A stretch of 33,827 nucleotides of DNA from JAADEM01 sp965371855 (GTDB taxonomy: Bacteria > Bacteroidota > Bacteroidia > Bacteroidales > Marinilabiliaceae), in contig CBDUZZ010000052.1 in NCBI GenBank assembly GCA_965371855.1, forward strand, positions 1 to 33,827, in the 5' to 3' direction. The position numbers and the translations under genes are program-made. The notes under the pieces were generated by a model. It was not told the origin of the DNA and ran no database searches. It saw nothing but the letters and a program-made list of their open reading frames with translations. How positions within the stretch are numbered: the first letter of the stretch is position 1; each line of letters begins with the position of its first letter. This document shows, in pieces, positions 7,449-16,278 of this stretch.

Positions 7449-10400
7449 ATGAGAAAATTAATAGAGACCTTTGTCAAATATCCCTTTTATGCCAACATGA
7501 TTGTTGTTGTGTTACTGGGTGCCGGAATTGTCAGTTTCCTCTCAATGAAAAAATCCTTTTTCCCTGAAAGAAAGTCTCGAATAATAAGTGTATCCGTAAC
7601 ATATCCCGGAGCATCACCTAAAGAGATGGAAGAAGGAATAACCGTACGTATTGAAGAAGCAATCAGAGGGATTCCCGGCATAAAGGAGATTAACTCCACC
7701 TCTTCGGAAAACTTCAGCCGGGTAAGCATTGAAACCACAGGTGAATTTGACATAGACCTTTCGCTGCAGGAGGTGAAAAATGCCATTGACGGCATTACCA
7801 ATTTACCAACGGGAGCTGAACGACCAATAATTTTCAAACGACGCTCTCTTACACCTGCCATACGATTAGGGCTTTCAGGATCGGCCGATTTAATGACCTT
7901 GAAACAGATGGCTTATCATATTGAGGATGACTTTATGGCATCAGGATTAATAAGTCAAATTCAAATTAGCGGCTTTCCAAATACAGAAATCTCTGTAGAA
8001 ATACCAGAAGAGAACTTGTTACGGTACGGACTAACACTCAACGACATTAGCAAAGCTATATCTAATGCAAACCGAGACCTGTCAGGCGGGCAAATACGCA
8101 ACGAGAATTATATGTTGATTATACGGGTGAGAAATCGCTCGGTTGATCCCAATGATATATCTGACATTGTAGTAAGAGGAGGTAAAGAAGGTAGTATTGT
8201 TCGCGTTGGAGACCTCGGCAAAGTAAAATTACAGTTTGAAGATGTTCCTAATTTCACCCTTCTCAATGGCAAACCTGCCATAAGTATTTCAATCAACAAA
8301 TTAATAAGCGAAGACCTGGAAAAGATATCGGTTTTTGTAAATAATTATGTACCGGAATTTAACCGCAAATATAATAACGCAGAGTTATACATGACATTTG
8401 ACTATCTCAACATGCTCTATTCCAGGATAGACCTGTTATATACAAATGGTTTATTCGGATTGGTTCTTATTGTTATTATACTGGCACTGTTCTTAAGTTT
8501 TCGCTTATCGCTATGGGTTGCATGGGGTATTCCTGCATCTTTTCTGGCAATGTTTGTAATTGCCAGCATGTATGGTATAACCATTAATATGATATCCCTT
8601 TTCGGTATGATATTAGTTGTGGGTATTTTGGTTGATGACGGGATTGTTATAGCCGAAAATATCTTTTCTCATTTCGAAAAAGGTAAAACTCCAATGAAAG
8701 CCGCTGTAGACGGAACAATGGAGGTATTACCGGCAATTATAACATCTGTTGTTACTACAATTCTGGCTTTTTCTCCCTTACTGTTTATAGTGGGTAGAAT
8801 GGAGATGTTATTTGATATGGCATTTGTTGTTATTTTTAGTTTGGGATTTTCACTTTTCGAAGCCTTTCTTGTATTGCCTGCCCATATTGGAACACCACAT
8901 GTTTTGAGGCGTTCAACCGATGCTGTAAATTTCGGAAACAGAGTACGGAACAAATTGGAAGTTATGGTTTTCTTTTTTAGAGACAAACTCTATGGTGCCT
9001 TATTAAGAAAAGTGATAAAGTGGCGTTACGTTGTTCTTTTCATTCCGGTTACATTGGTATTTATAACTTTTGGACTTTTTAAAGGTGGTTTTATAACAAA
9101 TACTTTTTTCCCTAATATTCCACCCGATAATTTTGATGTAAACATTGCATTTACACCCGGCGAAGGAGAAGAACAGACATTAGAAGCTTTATATAAATTT
9201 GAAAAAATAGTTTGGCAGGTTAATGACGAACTGAAACAGGAATACAACGACACATCAAATTTTATTATTTACACTTTTTTGTCATTAGGAAGTTCATTTA
9301 GTGGAGAAGAAACAGGCACACATGCAGGTCATATAGCTGTTCTGCTACGAAATCTGGAAGGAAGTCCGGTATCTTCATTTGATATCGCTTCAATTGTCAG
9401 AAAAAAAATAGGTACAGTTCCGGAAGCAGACAAAATTTCAGTTGCCGGTCGTAGTCACTGGGGCTCCCCAATTGCTATCAGTTTATTGGGAAATGATTTA
9501 AACGAACTATCAAAAGCACGTGATATGCTGATGGATGAAATGAAAAATATGCCTCAAATAACCGAGGTAAAAGATAACAATCCATTAGGAGCTCAGGAAA
9601 TCAGATTAAAGCTCAAGCCCCGGGCATATTTTTTAGGGTTGGATGATTTTACAGTACTAAATCAGGTCAGAAACGGTTTTTTTGGTTCACAATCGCAACG
9701 ACTCCAATTAGGTAAAGATGAGCTGCGTATTTGGGTGCGCTATCCTCGTACCGACCGTGAAGAAATTGGTCAACTGGAAGAAATGAAGATAAAAACCCCA
9801 AAAGGGGATTATCCATTAGCCGAGATTGCTGATTTTGAAATAGAGCGAGGCCCTGTAGGTATACACCGATATAATATGAAAAGAGAGATACGAATAGATG
9901 CTGATTTGGTTGATCCTTATACACCTGTCCCCCCCCTGTTGGAATACATAGATAAACAGATTATGCCTAAAATAACAACTAATAACCCAAGTATCAGATA
10001 TCTTTTTCAAGGACAACAAAAAAGTGCAGCTGAAAGTCAAAGTTCTATGATGAAATTTTTTATTCCGGCATTTATTTTAATTGCCATAGTTATAATGATT
10101 CACTTTAAATCGCTTGGACAGGGATTGGTTATACTCTCAATGATTCCATTGGCGTATATGGGGGCCATATGGGGACATATGTTTCACAGCACTCCTTTAT
10201 CAATTTTAAGTGCTTTTGGAATGGTTGCCCTGTCAGGGGTTACGGTAAATGACGCTGTAGTATTTCTGCAAAAATACAACAGGCTGCTGGCGATTGACGG
10301 ATTGAAAGTAAAAGAAGCAATATATCAGGCCGGATTGGCGCGATTCAGACCCATTGTACTGACAACTTTAACTACCACGATAGGTCTTTTCCCCATAATA

Positions 10401-10619
10401 TTTGAAACAAGCCGGCAGGCTCAATTCCTTATCCCTATGGCTATGGCTTTAGCTTATGGAGTATTTTTCGGCACAATTTTTATTCTTACTGTTTTCCCTG
10501 TTACAATACTTTTCTTAAACGATATAAGAGTTTGGACAAAATATCTTTTAACAGGTAAAAAACCAACTCCGGAAGAGGTTGAAAAAGCCAATATTTTTAA
10601 AAATAGAGTAATTGAATAA
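7449..10619 (+). CDS. RND efflux permease (AcrB/MexB superfamily)
   Basis: Proton-driven inner-membrane pump that forms a tripartite exporter with the neighbouring adaptor and channel. 1056 aa, the full family length, with the classical topology: helix 1 at the N-terminus, a large porter domain, helices 2-6, a second porter domain, helices 8-12. Helix 4 carries the proton-relay pair in VGILVDDGIVIAEN (D396, D397). In helix 10 the AcrB motif GLSAKN is replaced by GVTVNDAVVF (N934, D935), so the relay lysine of AcrB is absent. A VND version of this motif occurs in many non-AcrB RND pumps. The pump class is clear, but the substrate cannot be read from the sequence. Confidence 0.95.
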   Translation: MRKLIETFVKYPFYANMIVVVLLGAGIVSFLSMKKSFFPERKSRIISVSVTYPGASPKEMEEGITVRIEEAIRGIPGIKEINSTSSENFSRVSIETTGEFDIDLSLQEVKNAIDGITNLPTGAERPIIFKRRSLTPAIRLGLSGSADLMTLKQMAYHIEDDFMASGLISQIQISGFPNTEISVEIPEENLLRYGLTLNDISKAISNANRDLSGGQIRNENYMLIIRVRNRSVDPNDISDIVVRGGKEGSIVRVGDLGKVKLQFEDVPNFTLLNGKPAISISINKLISEDLEKISVFVNNYVPEFNRKYNNAELYMTFDYLNMLYSRIDLLYTNGLFGLVLIVIILALFLSFRLSLWVAWGIPASFLAMFVIASMYGITINMISLFGMILVVGILVDDGIVIAENIFSHFEKGKTPMKAAVDGTMEVLPAIITSVVTTILAFSPLLFIVGRMEMLFDMAFVVIFSLGFSLFEAFLVLPAHIGTPHVLRRSTDAVNFGNRVRNKLEVMVFFFRDKLYGALLRKVIKWRYVVLFIPVTLVFITFGLFKGGFITNTFFPNIPPDNFDVNIAFTPGEGEEQTLEALYKFEKIVWQVNDELKQEYNDTSNFIIYTFLSLGSSFSGEETGTHAGHIAVLLRNLEGSPVSSFDIASIVRKKIGTVPEADKISVAGRSHWGSPIAISLLGNDLNELSKARDMLMDEMKNMPQITEVKDNNPLGAQEIRLKLKPRAYFLGLDDFTVLNQVRNGFFGSQSQRLQLGKDELRIWVRYPRTDREEIGQLEEMKIKTPKGDYPLAEIADFEIERGPVGIHRYNMKREIRIDADLVDPYTPVPPLLEYIDKQIMPKITTNNPSIRYLFQGQQKSAAESQSSMMKFFIPAFILIAIVIMIHFKSLGQGLVILSMIPLAYMGAIWGHMFHSTPLSILSAFGMVALSGVTVNDAVVFLQKYNRLLAIDGLKVKEAIYQAGLARFRPIVLTTLTTTIGLFPIIFETSRQAQFLIPMAMALAYGVFFGTIFILTVFPVTILFLNDIRVWTKYLLTGKKPTPEEVEKANIFKNRVIE

Positions 10620-10669
10620 TTGGTGATTTGAAACAAATTTAGATACAACTAACAAAAAATACAAACACT

Positions 10670-12001
10670 ATGAAACATACATATCATTCCATTGTGTTAC
10701 TTCTGATTTTTTATATCCTGCATTCCATATCTGCTTTCAGTCAGCAATCTATATCACTTAATGAAGCTATAAGGACAGGACTTGTAAACAACTATGGTAT
10801 CCGTATAGAAAAGAGTAATATTACCATTGCTCAAAAGCAAAACAATTGGGAATATGCAGGTGCTTATCCTTCTGTTAATTTCGGAATGGGGTTTAACAAC
10901 ACTTTTATTGAAGGCGATAACACATATAATGAAACAGGTCTTATTCAGCCTTCCATACGGTTAAACTGGATGTTGTTCAATGGTTTTGCCGTACGAATTA
11001 TTAAAAGTCAGTTCAACCTTTTAGAAAATATATCCGAAGGAAACTCAGTTATTGTTATTGAAAATACTATTCAGGCAATCATCATAGGTTATTATAAGAT
11101 AGTTCTGGAAAAAGAGCGGCTTAGAGTTATGAAAGAAGTTATGGATCTTTCAAAAGACCGTTATGATTATATTCAGAACAGGTTGGAAATTGGAGCCGGT
11201 AGCACTTATGAGGTTTTACAGGCTAAAAATGACTGGCTAACGGACAAGTCGAATTATCTTAACCAACAGATGATTTACCGGTCTGCAATGAGAAATCTTG
11301 GATATCTGTTAGGTCAAAAAGACCAAAACGAATATGCCCCTTTAGACACACTGGCACCTGTTTTAGACAACTATAAATTAGCCGAACTTAAAGACAAAAT
11401 GGAAATAAATAACCAAACCCTGAAAAATCAATATCTTAATCAGATAATGTTAGAAAAGAGTATTGCCCTTGAAAAGAGTGCACGTTATCCATCACTATCC
11501 TTTACCGGAGGCTCAAATTACAACTATTATCCTGAAGGGTTGAACGATAACTATGAGAACCTTCAAACAATAAATAATAAGTTCTCTTTTTATGCAAACT
11601 TTGCTCTTTCTTATAATATTTATAATGGCAATAAGGTGCAAACAAACATTCAGATTGCAAAAATAGAAAAAGAGATAGGAGATATAAGATTAGAAGACAT
11701 GAAACACCAGTTAAACAACAGGCTTATAAACATGTTCGACCTGTTTGAAGTAAGAAAAGAACTGGTAATAGTAGCACACGAAAATCTTGAAACAGCAACG
11801 TTGAACCTTGAGATAAGTACTGATAAATATAAAAATGGCGTTATAAACTCTTTTAACTTCAGAGATGTTCAAAGAGGATATCTACAAACAGCACTTTATG
11901 AGCTGACAGCAATTTACGAGCTTATTGCCAGCCATATTGATCTGGTTCGACTGACTGGAGGTATTATTACAGAATATGATTCAGTGAACAGTAAGAAGTG
12001 A
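10670..12001 (+). CDS. TolC-family outer-membrane efflux channel
   Basis: Outer-membrane channel completing the RND system. A signal peptide (about 1-24, ending ISAFSQ) is followed by two outer-membrane efflux protein repeats: ISLNEAIRTGLVNNYGIRIE and long helices to about 215, then the second half with SARYPSLSFTGGSNYNYYP and FALSYNIYNGNKVQTNIQIA near 300-325. No lipobox cysteine, so it is not an OprM-type lipoprotein. 443 aa, usual length. It starts 50 bp after the permease stop, in the same operon. In many Bacteroidota RND operons the channel gene is first; here it is last. Confidence 0.93.
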   Translation: MKHTYHSIVLLLIFYILHSISAFSQQSISLNEAIRTGLVNNYGIRIEKSNITIAQKQNNWEYAGAYPSVNFGMGFNNTFIEGDNTYNETGLIQPSIRLNWMLFNGFAVRIIKSQFNLLENISEGNSVIVIENTIQAIIIGYYKIVLEKERLRVMKEVMDLSKDRYDYIQNRLEIGAGSTYEVLQAKNDWLTDKSNYLNQQMIYRSAMRNLGYLLGQKDQNEYAPLDTLAPVLDNYKLAELKDKMEINNQTLKNQYLNQIMLEKSIALEKSARYPSLSFTGGSNYNYYPEGLNDNYENLQTINNKFSFYANFALSYNIYNGNKVQTNIQIAKIEKEIGDIRLEDMKHQLNNRLINMFDLFEVRKELVIVAHENLETATLNLEISTDKYKNGVINSFNFRDVQRGYLQTALYELTAIYELIASHIDLVRLTGGIITEYDSVNSKK

Positions 12002-12036
12002 GCAGTCAACAGATGTTCAGGTTTGTGAGAGTTTAA

Positions 12037-12071
12037 TAGTCATCTGATGAACCGGAGTAATCAGATGACTA
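12037..12071. other. 12-bp perfect inverted repeat after the efflux operon
   Basis: TAGTCATCTGAT (12037-12048) pairs perfectly with ATCAGATGACTA (12060-12071) around an 11-nt loop. It begins 35 nt after the TolC-like stop. Neither side carries a U-run, so it is not a standard intrinsic terminator. It may stabilise the 3' end of the transcript or be a repeat-family palindrome. Confidence 0.8.
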
Positions 12072-12120
12072 AAAAGGTAACTGTTTATGATGCTATTTCA
12101 TGAAAGGATAATTTGGTTAT

Positions 12121-12224
12121 TGGTTATTGAATTTCGGGTTTAACAACTCCTCTGTTCATCAATTCAACAACTAGCCATTTAACAATACAACAATTAACAA
12201 TACAACAATATAACAATTCAATAT
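12121..12224. repeat. Short AACAATACAACAATT-type repeats before the nitrilase gene
   Basis: The run up to the ATG at 12225 is built of repeated words such as TTCAACAACT, AACAATACAACAATT and TAACAATTCAA. No ORF or clear promoter is seen. It is the same style of locally duplicated, low-complexity spacer found elsewhere in the window. Confidence 0.7.
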
Positions 12225-13025
12225 ATGAACATTTCCATCATTCAGTTCACTCCCGTATTTGGTAACATAGACAAGAACATAGAACAGATATCTCAGCTGA
12301 CAAAAAAGATAAAAACAGCCGACCTAATCGTACTCCCCGAACTGGCATCAACAGGTTACAAGTTTAAAGACAAGGATAAAGCTATCGCATTATCCGAAAG
12401 AGCTGATGATAGCAAATTCCTGAATTTTCTATCAGATGTTGCTTCACGAAAAGGTTGCTATATAGTTGCAGGATTTAATGAGCGTAAAGGAGAAGTGTTA
12501 TATAATTCATCTGTACTGATGGGACCTGACGGAATTGTAGGAATCTATCGTAAGCTTCATCTTTTTTGGGATGAGAAAAAAATATTTGAACCCGGCAATT
12601 TGGGACTTCCGGTTTTTGATACAGAAATAGGCAAGATTGGAATGCTTATCTGTTTCGACTGGATGTTTCCTGAAGCCTGGCGGGTACTTGCATTAAAAGG
12701 TGCATCTGTTATTGCACACCCTGCCAACCTTGTTTTACCCTTCTGCCAATCTGTTACTCCATCATATTCACTTATTAATCGTGTTTTTATTGCAACTGCA
12801 AACAGGTTAGGCTCCGAAAACGAATTGACATTTACAGGCAATTCAATAATTACTAATCCGATTGGAGAAATAATTGCATCTGGCTCAACAGCTAAAACAG
12901 AAATTATTACAGCAGATATTGATACATCATTAGCCTCAAATAAAAAAATTACACCTGAAAACGACACTTTTAAAGACAGGCGAACCGATGTATATGGTGA
13001 TTTGATGACTTGTGGTGAGTGGTGA
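12225..13025 (+). CDS. Carbon-nitrogen hydrolase (nitrilase superfamily)
   Basis: Cytoplasmic amidase/nitrilase-fold enzyme that hydrolyses a C-N bond of an amide. The Glu-Lys-Cys catalytic triad is complete: E39 in IVLPELASTGY, K110 in IYRKLHLFWDE and C143 in GMLICFDWMFPE. 266 aa is a normal length for a stand-alone domain. The WMFPE sequence after the cysteine and the GNSII..P.GEI segment are typical of the amidohydrolase branches of the superfamily rather than true nitrilases. There is no signal peptide. The substrate is not evident; omega-amidase-like and N-carbamoyl amide hydrolase roles both remain possible. The gene stands apart from the efflux operon by 223 bp and is followed by an 18-bp palindrome. 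Confidence 0.88.
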   Translation: MNISIIQFTPVFGNIDKNIEQISQLTKKIKTADLIVLPELASTGYKFKDKDKAIALSERADDSKFLNFLSDVASRKGCYIVAGFNERKGEVLYNSSVLMGPDGIVGIYRKLHLFWDEKKIFEPGNLGLPVFDTEIGKIGMLICFDWMFPEAWRVLALKGASVIAHPANLVLPFCQSVTPSYSLINRVFIATANRLGSENELTFTGNSIITNPIGEIIASGSTAKTEIITADIDTSLASNKKITPENDTFKDRRTDVYGDLMTCGEW

Positions 13026-13055
13026 ATGCTGATTGAACACTGATAACTGACAACC

Positions 13056-13073
13056 ATGTACGATATCGTACAT
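13056..13073. promoter_or_regulatory. 18-bp perfect palindrome, possible operator
   Basis: ATGTACGATATCGTACAT is a perfect 18-bp dyad with no spacer. One of its half-sites, ATCGTACA, recurs as a direct repeat at 13088-13095. It lies about 150 bp before the small secreted protein gene and 30 bp after the nitrilase gene. A gapless symmetric dyad with an extra half-site suggests binding of a dimeric regulator, which is inference. There is no U-run, so a terminator is unlikely. Confidence 0.5.
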
Positions 13074-13223
13074 TAATTGATATCATAATCGTACAATAAC
13101 ACATCCTTGTATTATCATATCGCAAGTCGTATCACGCTGACACTTTGTACTTTTCAACTATTGGCACATCTATTGATATAACATCACCAGAAATTAATAG
13201 TAATAATTTTTAAAATCAATATC

Positions 13224-13595
13224 ATGAAAACAATAAACAATAAAAAAACAGCAGTAATTTTCACTATTACACTCTTCCTGTCATTTTTCATCGCCCCTAT
13301 AGTTTTAGCAGAACAGAATGATTCTTCCATATGGGAAGAGAACGTGGAAATGGAGTTGAAGGTTGAGCCTTGGATGACAAACATTGAGGAGTTCAACAAA
13401 ATGACAGCCCAATTACATGCACAAAATCAGGCATACATTTCTGAAGAATGCACCGAAGAATCAATTCCTGTTGAACCATGGATGTCAGACTTATCTTACT
13501 TTAATAGAATAGAAAACAATAAATTAGAAACTATAAAATTGGTTACTTTGATAGCAAGCACAACAAAAAACTCACAAAACAGACTTCTTCAATAA
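13224..13595 (+). CDS. Small secreted protein with duplicated EPWM motif, function unknown
   Basis: 123 aa. It starts with a clear signal peptide (KK positive region, then a hydrophobic core at about 11-28, cleavage near VLA|EQ), so the mature protein of about 94 residues is exported. I do not recognise a family. The mature part holds two copies of a short motif 36 residues apart: KVEPWMTNIEEFN (46-58) and PVEPWMSDLSYFN (82-94), which share VEPWM, an acidic or polar linker and FN. The rest is acidic at the start and basic and Asn/Lys-rich at the end. One Cys (C76). It is followed 27 nt later by a strong terminator, so it ends a transcription unit, probably transcribed alone from the 199-bp region before it. 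Confidence 0.75.
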   Translation: MKTINNKKTAVIFTITLFLSFFIAPIVLAEQNDSSIWEENVEMELKVEPWMTNIEEFNKMTAQLHAQNQAYISEECTEESIPVEPWMSDLSYFNRIENNKLETIKLVTLIASTTKNSQNRLLQ

Positions 13596-13622
13596 CACTC
13601 TATTTTATTAATTACCTTTTTT

Positions 13623-13649
13623 AAAACCGGCCATGAGCCGGTTTTTTTT
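13623..13649 (+). terminator. Intrinsic terminator after the EPWM protein
   Basis: AAAACCGGC (13623-13631), a 5-nt loop, and GCCGGTTTT (13637-13645) form a 9-bp perfect stem whose T-run continues to 13649. It separates the small secreted protein from the DUF2520 gene. Confidence 0.92.
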
Positions 13650-13684
13650 ATATCTTCATATCCAATATACTAAAAAAATATTCT

Positions 13685-14467
13685 ATGAACATTGTATTGA
13701 TAGGAGCAGGTAATGTAGCAACTCAATTAGGGTTAGCTCTAAAATATTATCACAACATACTTCAGGTATTCAGTCGACAACTAACAAACGCTTCATCATT
13801 GGCAAAAAAATTAGATTCTCTGGCAACAGACAATATTCAGGATATATACCCTGATGCTGACCTTTATATAATTTCTGTTCAGGATGATGCTATTGAATCC
13901 ATTGTGAATAGACTACCGACCTCCAATGGTATTGTAGTACATACAGCAGGTAGTGTTACAATAGAAATCCTAAACAGTTTTAAAAATTATGGAGTTTTTT
14001 ATCCTTTTCAGACCTTCTCAAAACACAGAAAAATATCATTTAGTACAATCCCAATACTGATCGAAGGCAATTCTGAACGTACAACAACACAACTATTAAA
14101 ATTAGCTTCAACATTATCGCGGAACACATATCAGGTAAGCACTGAGCAACGCCTTATGATACATGTAGCCGCAGTATTTGCATGTAATTTTACAAATTAT
14201 TTTTATCACATTGCCAAAACCATTTCAGATAAAGCTGAACTTCCTTTTAATATATTACAACCACTGATAAAAGAGACTGCCGCCAAAGCATTTACAACTT
14301 CACCTGAAAATGCACAAACAGGACCTGCATCAAGAAAAGACAAACAAACAATGCAAAAGCATATTGAAATGTTAAACCAGAGTACTTTTGAAAAAAACAA
14401 TCTGGCAATACTTTATGAAGATATATCGGAACGAATAATTGCTGCCATACCCAATACTGACGTGTAA
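13685..14467 (+). CDS. Rossmann-fold / DUF2520 domain protein
   Basis: 260 aa. The N-terminal NAD(P)-binding Rossmann domain opens with MNIVLIGAGNVATQLG (GxGxxA at 7-12) and has the second-strand region VFSRQL. The C-terminal helical DUF2520 domain starts near 125 and contains the conserved core HVAAVFACNFTNYFYHIA (155-172) and LIKETAAKAF. The layout resembles 6-phosphogluconate/ketopantoate reductase-like enzymes, but the substrate is unknown. It begins 35 bp after a terminator and is probably the first gene of a unit with the KdsC-like and UbiA-like genes. To my knowledge this order with Maf recurs in Bacteroidota. Confidence 0.85.
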   Translation: MNIVLIGAGNVATQLGLALKYYHNILQVFSRQLTNASSLAKKLDSLATDNIQDIYPDADLYIISVQDDAIESIVNRLPTSNGIVVHTAGSVTIEILNSFKNYGVFYPFQTFSKHRKISFSTIPILIEGNSERTTTQLLKLASTLSRNTYQVSTEQRLMIHVAAVFACNFTNYFYHIAKTISDKAELPFNILQPLIKETAAKAFTTSPENAQTGPASRKDKQTMQKHIEMLNQSTFEKNNLAILYEDISERIIAAIPNTDV

Positions 14468-14643
14468 TTCAGTTATTGGGTGTTATTATGGCTTCCTCGG
14501 AAAAATGAAATTCTAACCTTTCAATTTTAATCGTTCATCACACAGCTTACATCATAAATCAAAAATACTTTGTAACTTTATACGCTTTGTACAGATGTAA
14601 GGCCTTGCGTCTGTACTTGACGAACATATAACTAAAAAATAAC

Positions 14644-15159
14644 ATGAGTAACTTTAAAAAAGATCTAAATAAAATAAAAGCCTTTGTTTTTGATATTGAT
14701 GGTGTATTGTCAACAGAGGTATTAAATCTTAATTCAAATGGTGACCCAATGCGTACAGTTAATATTAAAGACGGATTTGCTTTACACATGGCTGTGAAGG
14801 CTGGTTTTCCGATAGCCATTATTACAGGAGGCGACTGTGAAAACATAAAAAAAAGATATGAACGTCTGGGAATATCAGACATTTACATGGGTTCATTCAA
14901 TAAGTTAGAACCTTTCAATGAATGGATTGAAAAGTATAGTATTAAAACTGACGAAATATTATACATGGGTGACGACTTGCCTGATTATCCCGTAATGGAA
15001 ATTGTGGGCGTACCTACTGCTCCTGCCAATGCTACAGAAGAGATTAAATCACTCTGTAAATATATTTCAGACAAAAACGGAGGTGAAGGATGCGTCAGGG
15101 ATGTTATCGAACAAGTTATGAGAGCACAAGGCAAATGGTCAGTTAACCATAAATGGTAA
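14644..15159 (+). CDS. KdsC-like HAD phosphatase (3-deoxy-D-manno-octulosonate-8-phosphatase family)
   Basis: 171 aa, the size of the capless HAD-IIIA KdsC family, which as a tetramer removes phosphate from KDO-8-phosphate in lipopolysaccharide core synthesis. HAD motif I is FVFDIDGVLST with nucleophile D17 and D19, motif II is AIITGGD (T61), and motif IV is YMGDDLPD (D110, D111). The GF-x-HMAVKAG segment after motif I is typical of KdsC/YrbI. Relatives that act on 2-keto-3-deoxynononate or N-acylneuraminate phosphates look similar, so KDO-8-P is the most likely but not a proven substrate. It lies between the DUF2520 and UbiA genes on the same strand. Confidence 0.85.
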   Translation: MSNFKKDLNKIKAFVFDIDGVLSTEVLNLNSNGDPMRTVNIKDGFALHMAVKAGFPIAIITGGDCENIKKRYERLGISDIYMGSFNKLEPFNEWIEKYSIKTDEILYMGDDLPDYPVMEIVGVPTAPANATEEIKSLCKYISDKNGGEGCVRDVIEQVMRAQGKWSVNHKW

Positions 15160-15220
15160 TTATTTTGAATTTCTCAACATCTTTTAATAGCTTTAAAGTA
15201 AATAGTAAAAACGAAAAACC

Positions 15221-16165
15221 ATGGCATACTTAAGACTTATCCGGTATAAAAACCTAATAATAATTGCCCTTTTGCAAGTTTTATTAAGATACGGATTAAT
15301 TATCTCCATATTAGAAAAATACAGTATAGAACCGGCACTCACGGGAATTAATTTCTTTTTGTTAGTTTTTTCAACAGTGCTTCTGGCTGCTTCTGGATAT
15401 GTTATTAACGACTACTTTGATTTACGTACCGACCGAATTAACAGACCTGAAAATATAATCGTAGGAAAACTCGTTAAACGTAGGATTGCACTTCTTTTAC
15501 ATGTACTCTTTTCTTTTACAGGAGTATTCATTGGTCTCTATTTAGCCTATATAACCAGAAAAGAAAATTATGTGTTTATGTATATTTTTATCCCTGCTAT
15601 TCTTTGGTCATACTCTACAACCCTAAAAAAACAGGTTCTTATTGGAAATCTTGCTATTTCACTTTTAACGGCAATAGTACCATACATTGTTGTTTCATTG
15701 GAGTTTGCAGCATTGCAACGCGTACATGGAAGAGAAATAATTGACACTACAGCTTGTTCACTTGCCTGGTTTTGGACTACCGGGTTCGCCTTTTTTGCAT
15801 TTATTACAACCCTTACACGCGAAATAATTAAAGATATTCAGGATATACCCGGAGATAAAGCTATTGGATGTAAAACATTACCCATTGAGATTGGGATACC
15901 CTACTCCAAAGCCATTGTTTCAATCCTTTCTATTGCATCAGTTATTGCTATTTTGATTATATTTTATCTAATTCCTGAACTTAAAGATATTCCTTTCGCT
16001 AATATATATTTATTGGTATTTATCATTATACCCTATTTCTTTTTAGTCTATTCCGTTATCACGGCAGCTACCCCTAATGATTTCAAAAAAGCAAGTGCAA
16101 TATCTAAATGGATAATACTTTTTGGTGTACTATTTATAGCTATGGCAGGATATAGTTTCAGGTAA
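15221..16165 (+). CDS. UbiA-family membrane prenyltransferase
   Basis: 314 aa with about eight to nine membrane helices. Both Asp-rich substrate/Mg2+ motifs are present: NDYFDLRTDRINRPE (63-77; N63, D64, D67, D71) and REIIKDIQDIPGDKAIG (200-216; D205, D208, D212). This form with RP after the first motif and KDIxDxxGD in the second resembles geranylgeranylglycerol-phosphate geranylgeranyltransferase-like members, the usual annotation in Bacteroidota. MenA or UbiA proper is less likely. The actual prenyl acceptor is unknown. It starts 61 bp after the KdsC-like gene, same strand. After its stop come degenerate repeats and then a gene on the opposite strand. Confidence 0.87.
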   Translation: MAYLRLIRYKNLIIIALLQVLLRYGLIISILEKYSIEPALTGINFFLLVFSTVLLAASGYVINDYFDLRTDRINRPENIIVGKLVKRRIALLLHVLFSFTGVFIGLYLAYITRKENYVFMYIFIPAILWSYSTTLKKQVLIGNLAISLLTAIVPYIVVSLEFAALQRVHGREIIDTTACSLAWFWTTGFAFFAFITTLTREIIKDIQDIPGDKAIGCKTLPIEIGIPYSKAIVSILSIASVIAILIIFYLIPELKDIPFANIYLLVFIIIPYFFLVYSVITAATPNDFKKASAISKWIILFGVLFIAMAGYSFR

Positions 16166-16184
16166 GAATTTGTTTGATTTGTTC

Positions 16185-16278
16185 AAGATTGTGAATTCAA
16201 AATTCCAGGTTACGAGTTCAAATTTCCAACTCAATAAACTTGATGAACTTTATAAACTTTCAACTTGATGAACTTTCC
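16185..16278. repeat. Degenerate repeats with 15-mer AACTTGATGAACTTT
   Basis: The spacer between the converging UbiA and T9SS-cargo genes holds AACTTGATGAACTTT at 16237-16251 and again at 16262-16276 (25-bp period), plus GAATTCAAAATTCCAGG / GAGTTCAAATTTCCAAC, another imperfect pair. Closely related words appear at 30713-30763. No terminator hairpin is evident. Confidence 0.75.

Noticed and set aside
101..12001. A single capsule/efflux gene island
   Set aside because: The genes change strand several times, include an unrelated amidohydrolase homologue, and show no composition shift, so polysaccharide export and efflux are treated as separate neighbouring units.
12557..13057. 166-residue ORF antisense to the nitrilase gene
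   Set aside because: The sense strand carries the full Glu-Lys-Cys catalytic triad. The antisense frame has no motif.
14559..14643. Promoter-like ATACTTTG / TACGCTTTG sequences before the KdsC-like gene
   Set aside because: The boxes deviate from TAnnTTTG by one base or spacing and the two elements are too close. Kept out of the feature list.
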